Positions 15,545 to 20,471 of a stretch of 20,471 bases of DNA are shown here, piece by piece. The position numbers were made by a program, and so were the translations under genes. The stretch is from assembly GCA_934418055.1 (NCBI GenBank), contig CAKRWX010000012.1, positions 1 through 20,471 on the forward strand, in the 5' to 3' direction. The DNA comes from an uncultured Lachnospiraceae bacterium. Lineage in GTDB: Bacteria; Bacillota; Clostridia; Lachnospirales; Lachnospiraceae. A model generated the notes under the pieces. The model ran no database searches and was not told the DNA's origin. It was given only the letters and a program-made list of their open reading frames with translations. Each line of letters starts with the position of its first letter. Position 1 is the first letter of the stretch.

Positions 15545-15573
15545 AATATAACATCATCATTTGCAGAATGCAA
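15545..15573 (-). promoter_or_regulatory. Sigma-A promoter of typA
   Basis: Minus strand: TTGCAT (15568-15573), 17-base spacer, TATATT (15545-15550) with TG one base upstream. It differs from the rimP promoter by one base in the -10 hexamer and has the same -35 and spacing. It begins about 20 bases after the YigZ-family stop codon. Confidence 0.72.
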
Positions 15574-15593
15574 GAAAAAATTCGAATGCATTT

Positions 15594-16244
15594 CTAAAAA
15601 ACCACAACTTCCCCATCCAACAGCCCGTAATAGACCGGATCCCCCTCTAAAAGCTCTGCCCGGCCACTGGTTCCTTCGGTGATCTCGGCCACAACACTTC
15701 CTAATTTTTCCTGCGGAACCATGGCGGACACCTGGACTTTGTCGGTATACTGGGTATCCAGGGTAATGATCTGATTCTGGGCTAAAATGTACTGGATCTT
15801 GCCGATTCCAGTATAGTCGGTGGTAATATCCAACTGGCGGCCAAGACATTTCTCCACAATGGTACTGTTCGCAAGGCCCTCCTGGACAGCGCCGGAATAG
15901 GCACGAACCAGTCCGCCGGTTCCTAATAAAGTTCCGCCAAAATACCGGGTGACCACCACGCAGATGTTGTGAACCTCTGCTCCCAACAGCACATCCAGCA
16001 TCGGCCGTCCCGCCGTCTGGCTTGGCTCGCCATCATCGCTGCACCGCTGCAGCTGATTTTTGTCACCGATACAGTAAGCGAAACAGTTGTGTCTGGCATC
16101 CCAGTATTTCTTCCGCATCCGCTCGATGAACGCCAAGGCCTCCTCCTCAGTCTCTACGGGCTCTGTGGTGGCAATAAAACGGGATTTTTTCTCAACCAGT
16201 TCTCCCTGGCCGCCTTCCCACAGAATTTTATAATGATCACTCAT
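15594..16244 (-). CDS. YigZ/IMPACT (UPF0029) family protein
   Basis: A 216-aa member of the YigZ/IMPACT family. The N-terminal UPF0029 domain (about 1-125) contains KKSRFIATTEPVETEEEA, DARHNCFAYCIG, and DDGEPSQTAGRPMLDVL. It ends with VVVTRYFGGTLLGTGGLVRAYS, which is the most diagnostic stretch. The C-terminal part (about 135-216) matches DUF1949, an EF-G-domain-like fold. The eukaryotic relative IMPACT acts in translation control, but the bacterial role is not settled. Start: ATG at 16244 with AGGAG 7 bases upstream. It is divergent from the penicillin-binding protein gene and upstream of typA on the same strand, with a separate typA promoter between. Confidence 0.92.
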   Translation of the reverse strand: MSDHYKILWEGGQGELVEKKSRFIATTEPVETEEEALAFIERMRKKYWDARHNCFAYCIGDKNQLQRCSDDGEPSQTAGRPMLDVLLGAEVHNICVVVTRYFGGTLLGTGGLVRAYSGAVQEGLANSTIVEKCLGRQLDITTDYTGIGKIQYILAQNQIITLDTQYTDKVQVSAMVPQEKLGSVVAEITEGTSGRAELLEGDPVYYGLLDGEVVVF

Positions 16245-16279
16245 GTGTTTTCTCCTTATACAATTACTTCTTATGAATC

Positions 16280-16308
16280 ATAATAATACAAAACAGAGAA
16301 ATCCGCAA
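16280..16308 (-). promoter_or_regulatory. Candidate promoter of the YigZ-family gene
   Basis: Minus strand: TTGCGG (16303-16308), 17-base spacer, TATTAT (16280-16285). The -10 is overlapped by a second TATTAT, so the exact start is uncertain. It is divergent from the penicillin-binding protein promoter. Confidence 0.5.
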
Positions 16309-16348
16309 TGTCGAAGGTGTGAACAATCACGTGGCCTGTATGTATTTC

Positions 16349-16377
16349 TTGAATTATAAACCAACATTTGTTATAAT
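16349..16377 (+). promoter_or_regulatory. Sigma-A promoter of the penicillin-binding protein gene
   Basis: TTGAAT (16349-16354), 17-base spacer, TATAAT (16372-16377; perfect consensus) with TG one base upstream. The start codon at 16403 is preceded by AGGAGG at 9 bases. The leader is only about 20 bases. Confidence 0.82.
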
Positions 16378-16402
16378 GAAGCGATAAAGGAGGTTTTCCT
16401 AC

Positions 16403-19072
16403 ATGAATTACGGAAAAGACGCGACAGAAAAGAAATTAAAAGATGCCTCTTCCAAAAAACGTAAAATTGCCAACCGCTTTTTCCTTGGCTTTACCAGGAC
16501 GCTGCTTCTGATCTTCTTTGTACTGGCAGTGGTCGGAGTCAGCGTAGGCGTAGGCATGTATAAAGGCATCATAGACAGTTCCCCTGAGATCAACATCGAC
16601 AGCATTGTTCCCCAGGGCTTTGCCACCACCGTATATGACCGGGAAGGCAATTTAACCGACACTTTAGTAACCGCAGGTTCTAACCGTGATCCAGCTACTT
16701 TTGATGAGCTTCCAAAGGATCTGATCAACGCCTTTGTTGCCATCGAGGACTCCCGTTTCTGGACCCATAACGGCATCGACCTCCGCTCCATCGCCCGTAT
16801 GATCAAGGGCGTCATCACCGGAGACTCCTCCGCAGGCGGCGGAAGCACCATCACCCAGCAGCTGATCAAGAACAATGTATTTGGCGGCGGCCGGGAGAAA
16901 AGTTTCGGTGAAACTGTAGAGCGAAAACTTCAGGAACAGTACTTAGCAGTCAAGCTGTCCAAGACCATGAGCAAGGAACTGATCCTGACCAACTATTTAA
17001 ACACCATTAATTTAGGAAATAACGCCCTCGGCGTCAAGGTAGCCGCAAGACGGTATTTTGGCAAAGAAGTTTCCGACTTAACACTCTCTGAGTGTACGGT
17101 TATCGCCGGTATCACCCAGAACCCGTCCCGTTTAAATCCTATTTCCGGACGGGAGCGCAATGAGGAAAAACGGCGTGTCATCCTGCAGTACATGTTTGAG
17201 CAGGGCTATATCTCCAAAGATCAGCAGGAAGAGGCTCTGGCAGATAATGTCTATGACCGGATCCAGATCGTAGACTCTATCACCAAGGAAAACTCCACTC
17301 CGTACAGCTATTTTACGGATGAGCTTACCTCTCAGGTAAAAACCACCCTGATGGAGAAATTAGGCTATTCCGAGACACAGGCCCACAACCTGTTATACAG
17401 CGGCGGTCTGCAGATCTACACTACCCAGGATCCGAAGTTACAGGCTATCGTGGATGAGGAGATCAACAATCCGGACAACTACAATGTGGTCCGCTACTCC
17501 ATCGAATACCGTCTCTCCCTGCAGCACGCAGACGGCACTAAGGAACACTTTTCACAGAACAATATCAAGGCATGGCACAAGGATATTTTGCAGGATACGG
17601 ATTTTGACGCCCTGTATAACAGTGAAGAAGAGGCCAGAGCCGATGCAGAAAATTACAAGAATTACATCAAGAAAGATACGGACGAAGTGATCGGTGAGAC
17701 CATCACTGTTACCCTGCAGCCTCAGATTTCCTTTGTTCTGATGGATCAGTCCACCGGAGAGGTGAAGGCCATCAGCGGCGGCCGTGGTGCGAAAACTGCA
17801 AACCTGACCTTAAATCGTGCCACCAACGTACCGAGACAGCCTGGTTCTACGTTCAAGGTAGTTTCTTCCTTTGCTCCGGCACTGGATACCTGTGGTGCAA
17901 CGCTTGGCACCGTTTATTATGACGCACCATACACCGTTGGCACCAAGACGTTCCGCAACTGGTATTCCGGCGGATATCAGGGTTATTCCAGCATCCGAGA
18001 TGGTATCATTTACTCCATGAACATCGTAGCGGTACGCTGCATGATGGAGACGGTAACACCACAGCTTGGTGTGGAATACGCGAAAAACTTTGGAATCAGC
18101 ACATTAACCTCCAGCGATTATAACGCTGCTACTGCTCTTGGCGGCCTGACTGAGGGCGTCACCAACCTGGAACTGACGGCGGCATTTGCGACCATTGCCA
18201 ACCAGGGCGTGTATACCGAACCGATCTTCTTTACCAAGATCTTAGACCGCAACGGCAAGGTGCTGATCAACAACGAACCGGAAACCAGACGGGTATTAAA
18301 GGATTCCACTGCTTTCCTTTTGACCGATGCTTTGAAGGACTCCATGATTGGCAACCGGAAGTTCGCAAGACCTGGCGCTGGCCCAGGTTCCACCAGTACC
18401 CGTGCAAAACTGGACAGTATGTCCTGTGCTGGTAAGAGTGGTACTACCACCGGCAACAATGATATCTGGTTTGTGGGCTTTACTCCATATTATACAGCTG
18501 GCATCTGGTCCGGATATGATTTAAACCAGAAGCTCAGTTCCAACACCGAAGGTACTTCCTACCACAAGGATATCTGGCGCAAAATCATGACCAGAGTCCA
18601 TGAGGGAATGTCTGATCCAGGATTTACAGTTCCAGACAGTGTGGAGACTGCTTCCATCTGCCGCAAATCCGGCAAACTGGCAATTCCAGGCGTCTGTGAC
18701 CAGGATCCAAGAGGCAATGCCATTTACACAGAGTATTTTGCCAAAGGTACCGTTCCAACAGAGTCCTGCAATGTACACACAACTGTGACTGTATGTGCGG
18801 AATCCGGTATGCTTCCAACAGAGTTCTGTCCGGAAAAAGTATCCAGAGTATGTATCACACTTCCCGCTGGGGAAACTGGAGAAACCGACGACAGTTATTT
18901 TGCAATTCCTGGCTATTGTACCATTCACGGAAGTACCTCTACGGTTCTTCCATCGGATGAGGATGCCACTTCGCCAACGGTTCCATATGGACCTGGATAT
19001 ATCACAGTACCAGATTCACCGCCAACCATTCCGACCGTACCGGAAAAACCGGGACCTGGAGTTAGTGATTAG
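16403..19072 (+). CDS. Class A penicillin-binding protein (PBP1A type)
   Basis: An 889-aa bifunctional peptidoglycan synthase. The basic cytoplasmic N-terminus (KKLKDASSKKRK) is followed by one transmembrane helix (about 27-53). The GT51 glycosyltransferase domain has the catalytic Glu in VAIEDSRFW (E115) and GGSTITQQLIKN (146-157). The transpeptidase domain has the active serine in PGSTFK (S482, K485), the SMN motif (538-540), and KSGT (678-681). After it comes a tail of about 140 residues with seven Cys spaced through motifs such as ICRKSGKLA and VCAESGMLP, ending in a Pro/Thr/Asp-rich segment. This tail type is known from clostridial PBPs. It is a single-gene unit with a strong promoter and a terminator. 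Confidence 0.96.
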   Translation: MNYGKDATEKKLKDASSKKRKIANRFFLGFTRTLLLIFFVLAVVGVSVGVGMYKGIIDSSPEINIDSIVPQGFATTVYDREGNLTDTLVTAGSNRDPATFDELPKDLINAFVAIEDSRFWTHNGIDLRSIARMIKGVITGDSSAGGGSTITQQLIKNNVFGGGREKSFGETVERKLQEQYLAVKLSKTMSKELILTNYLNTINLGNNALGVKVAARRYFGKEVSDLTLSECTVIAGITQNPSRLNPISGRERNEEKRRVILQYMFEQGYISKDQQEEALADNVYDRIQIVDSITKENSTPYSYFTDELTSQVKTTLMEKLGYSETQAHNLLYSGGLQIYTTQDPKLQAIVDEEINNPDNYNVVRYSIEYRLSLQHADGTKEHFSQNNIKAWHKDILQDTDFDALYNSEEEARADAENYKNYIKKDTDEVIGETITVTLQPQISFVLMDQSTGEVKAISGGRGAKTANLTLNRATNVPRQPGSTFKVVSSFAPALDTCGATLGTVYYDAPYTVGTKTFRNWYSGGYQGYSSIRDGIIYSMNIVAVRCMMETVTPQLGVEYAKNFGISTLTSSDYNAATALGGLTEGVTNLELTAAFATIANQGVYTEPIFFTKILDRNGKVLINNEPETRRVLKDSTAFLLTDALKDSMIGNRKFARPGAGPGSTSTRAKLDSMSCAGKSGTTTGNNDIWFVGFTPYYTAGIWSGYDLNQKLSSNTEGTSYHKDIWRKIMTRVHEGMSDPGFTVPDSVETASICRKSGKLAIPGVCDQDPRGNAIYTEYFAKGTVPTESCNVHTTVTVCAESGMLPTEFCPEKVSRVCITLPAGETGETDDSYFAIPGYCTIHGSTSTVLPSDEDATSPTVPYGPGYITVPDSPPTIPTVPEKPGPGVSD

Positions 19073-19087
19073 GCTTAACTAAATTTT

Positions 19088-19145
19088 AAGGGCAATATTC
19101 GTTCAAGTATTTCGATTCTTGACGGATATTGCCCTTTCTTTTTAT
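19088..19145 (+). terminator. Intrinsic terminator of the penicillin-binding protein gene
   Basis: AAGGGCAATAT (from 19088) pairs perfectly over 11 bp with ATATTGCCCTT (to 19136). The stem continues inward past a two-base internal loop with TCAAG/CTTGA. A T-rich tail TCTTTTTATT follows and overlaps the spoVAE stop codon. It lies between converging genes; in the reverse direction the U-tract is poor (TTAAAATTT), so any bidirectional action would be weak. Confidence 0.88.
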
Positions 19146-19498
19146 TCTTTCATTTTCGGTTTAAATACCAGGGATGACAGATAGCCGAACACCAACGCTC
19201 CGCAGATTCCGGCAGAACTGGCAGTGAGACCACCTTTAAAGATTCCCAGCAATCCATCTTTCTCAATGCCCTCTTTCACACCTTTCCATAGGGTATTGCC
19301 AAATCCCAAAAGAGGAACTGACGCCCCCGCGCCTGCCCATTTGGCAAATGGTTCATAGACGCCGACAAACCCCAGAATACAGCCGCTGACAACCAGAAGA
19401 ACCATAACACGGCCTGGCATCATTTTCGTCCGGTCTAACAGGATCTGGGCCAGGGCGCAGATGATGCCTCCCACGACAAATGCTTTGATATAATCCAT
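19142..19498 (-). CDS. spoVAE: Stage V sporulation protein AE (SpoVAEb type)
   Basis: A 118-aa integral membrane protein of the SpoVAC/SpoVAE family, part of the SpoVA channel that moves Ca-dipicolinic acid into the forespore and out at germination. Four hydrophobic segments are visible: about 4-20, 30-48, 59-70 and 88-110. Family stretches include FVVGGIICALAQILLDRT, ASVPLLGFGNTLWKGVKEGI, and GLLGIFKGGLTASSAGICGAL. Length matches SpoVAEb. Start: ATG at 19498 with AAGGA about 6 bases upstream. It follows spoVAD by 45 bases and is the last gene of the operon here. Expression is expected from a forespore (sigma-G) promoter to the right of the window. Confidence 0.93.
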   Translation of the reverse strand: MDYIKAFVVGGIICALAQILLDRTKMMPGRVMVLLVVSGCILGFVGVYEPFAKWAGAGASVPLLGFGNTLWKGVKEGIEKDGLLGIFKGGLTASSAGICGALVFGYLSSLVFKPKMKE

Positions 19499-19543
19499 AG
19501 TTTTCCTTTCTTCTTTTACTTTTACCAGAAATTCGAATCCGGC

Positions 19544-20471
19544 CTATGCCCTGGGCGATTCCAGAATCACTCCGTGGGCAATTCCTGGGATCGTCTGACC
19601 TTCGTTAAAACTGATATTGGATAACAGGGCTCCAGTGGGCAGAAAAAGCACCCGCTTCCACTGGCCGGAACGCAGTTTTGGAAGAATCAACGCGCATAAC
19701 GTGACCGCCGAACAGCCACAGCCGCTTCCTCCCGAATGCGTGTCCTGGTTGCTGCCGTCAAAGATCTCGATTCCACAGTCTAAGTAGCGATCCTGGATCT
19801 CATATCCTTTTTCCCGCAGCATCTGACAGAAAATAGTTCCACCGGTTCTTCCCAGATCTCCCGTGATGATCCGGTCATAATAGGTCTCATCCACATCCAG
19901 ATCCTCAAAATTCTGCAATACGGTCAGTGCTGCCGCCGGTGCCATGGCAGCTCCCATATTCATGGAATCCCGCACCCCCAGGTCAATGACACGGCCGGTG
20001 GTGATGCCGCGGATCATGACCGCCTCGCTTTTGTTGGTATTTCCCTGTTCCACTGGATTGTCTGATTTTCCTCTCGCAGCCTTCTCGATCACCACTGCCC
20101 CGCACCCCGTCACTGTCCAGGTGGCGGAAAACGGCCTCTGATTGCCATAGGCCAGGGGAAAACGGAACTCTTTCTCCGCTGTGGCGAAATGACTGGACGC
20201 CATGGCAAGTACACGGTCTCCATATCCCCCATGAACTGTCATGGCCCCCAGACTCATGGCTTCTCCCATGGTGGAACAGGCTCCATAAAGTCCAAACAGC
20301 GGAATCTCCAGACTTCCCGTTCCAAAGGAAGTGGCAATCAGCTGGCCCAACAGATCGCCTGAGAACAGATACCGGATGTCTGATTTTTTTAATCCAGCCT
20401 TTTCCATGGCCAGTTCCGCCGCCTTGATCTGCATAGTGCTCTCTGCCATCTCCCAGCAGTCCTGTCCCACC
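19544..20471 (-). CDS. spoVAD: Stage V sporulation protein AD, 5' end cut off by window edge
   Basis: SpoVAD is the dipicolinic-acid-binding, thiolase-fold subunit of the SpoVA complex. About 309 residues are visible, and the frame stays open to the window edge. By comparison with the usual length of about 340, roughly 30-40 N-terminal residues are missing, so the GTG at 20470 is not the real start. Diagnostic segments are CWEMAESTMQ near the edge, FGLYGACSTMGEAMSLGAM, MASSHFATAEKEFRFPLAYG with VTGCGAVV, SMNMGAAMAPAAALT, ITGDLGRTGG, SGGSGCGCSAVT, and a C-terminal LPTGALLSNISFNEG with IPGIAHGV. Upstream spoVAC is expected outside the window. Confidence 0.95.
   Translation of the reverse strand, partial: VGQDCWEMAESTMQIKAAELAMEKAGLKKSDIRYLFSGDLLGQLIATSFGTGSLEIPLFGLYGACSTMGEAMSLGAMTVHGGYGDRVLAMASSHFATAEKEFRFPLAYGNQRPFSATWTVTGCGAVVIEKAARGKSDNPVEQGNTNKSEAVMIRGITTGRVIDLGVRDSMNMGAAMAPAAALTVLQNFEDLDVDETYYDRIITGDLGRTGGTIFCQMLREKGYEIQDRYLDCGIEIFDGSNQDTHSGGSGCGCSAVTLCALILPKLRSGQWKRVLFLPTGALLSNISFNEGQTIPGIAHGVILESPRA

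Noticed and set aside
16315-16340. Short palindrome GTGAACAATCAC and CACGTG in the PBP/YigZ intergenic region
   Set aside because: Arms of only four to six bases, which are expected by chance.

Overview
The window reads as a low-to-mid-GC, spore-forming Firmicute, most likely a Lachnospiraceae-type Clostridia. The evidence is the rimP-nusA-ylxR-ylxQ-infB order, the SpoVAD/SpoVAE genes, strong AGGAGG ribosome binding sites, a CUT1 sugar transporter with a YesM/YesN-type two-component system, and a DUF3842 gene. No rRNA, tRNA, CRISPR array, insertion sequence, prophage or plasmid signature is visible. Most of the window is ordinary chromosome.

Layout, left to right. (a) 1-3975, minus strand: the translation/transcription operon. 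A sigma-A promoter with an extended -10 at 3947-3975 reads through an 11-bp GAAA-tetraloop leader hairpin into rimP, nusA, ylxR (rnpM), ylxQ and infB. infB leaves the window at the left edge. Its IF-2 carries a 14-copy Gly/Asn/Arg/Gln/Tyr-rich repeat between its N-terminal module and the rest of the protein. (b) 3983-12399, minus strand: a carbohydrate uptake and catabolism cluster, transcribed as response regulator, sensor kinase, solute-binding lipoprotein, two permeases, Gfo/Idh/MocA oxidoreductase and TIM-barrel sugar isomerase/epimerase. It has one promoter ahead of the regulator and another ahead of the binding protein. It stops only 7 bases before the rimP promoter, with no visible terminator. 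(c) 12400-12985, plus strand: a divergent DUF3842 gene with a clear promoter and an intrinsic terminator that starts inside its last codons. (d) 13020-16308, minus strand: a uridine-kinase-like P-loop protein, the ribosome-associated GTPase TypA/BipA, and a YigZ/IMPACT-family protein. (e) 16349-19145, plus strand: a bifunctional class A penicillin-binding protein with its own promoter and terminator. (f) 19142-20471, minus strand: spoVAE and the 3' part of spoVAD, the end of a spoVA operon that transports dipicolinic acid in spores.

How the genes work together. In the sugar cluster the sensor and regulator probably detect an extracellular carbohydrate and switch on the transporter. The dehydrogenase/isomerase pair then acts on the imported compound. 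The gene set resembles the E. coli ycj cluster, whose enzymes work through 3-keto-glycosides, but the substrate cannot be read from the sequence. The cassette has no ATPase gene, so a shared CUT1 ATPase encoded elsewhere is presumably used.

The points most worth a second look are the IF-2 repeat, the sugar cluster, an exact 17-bp tandem duplication that doubles the ribosome binding site of the response regulator, and several leader hairpins and repeats. I found no clearly new multi-gene system.
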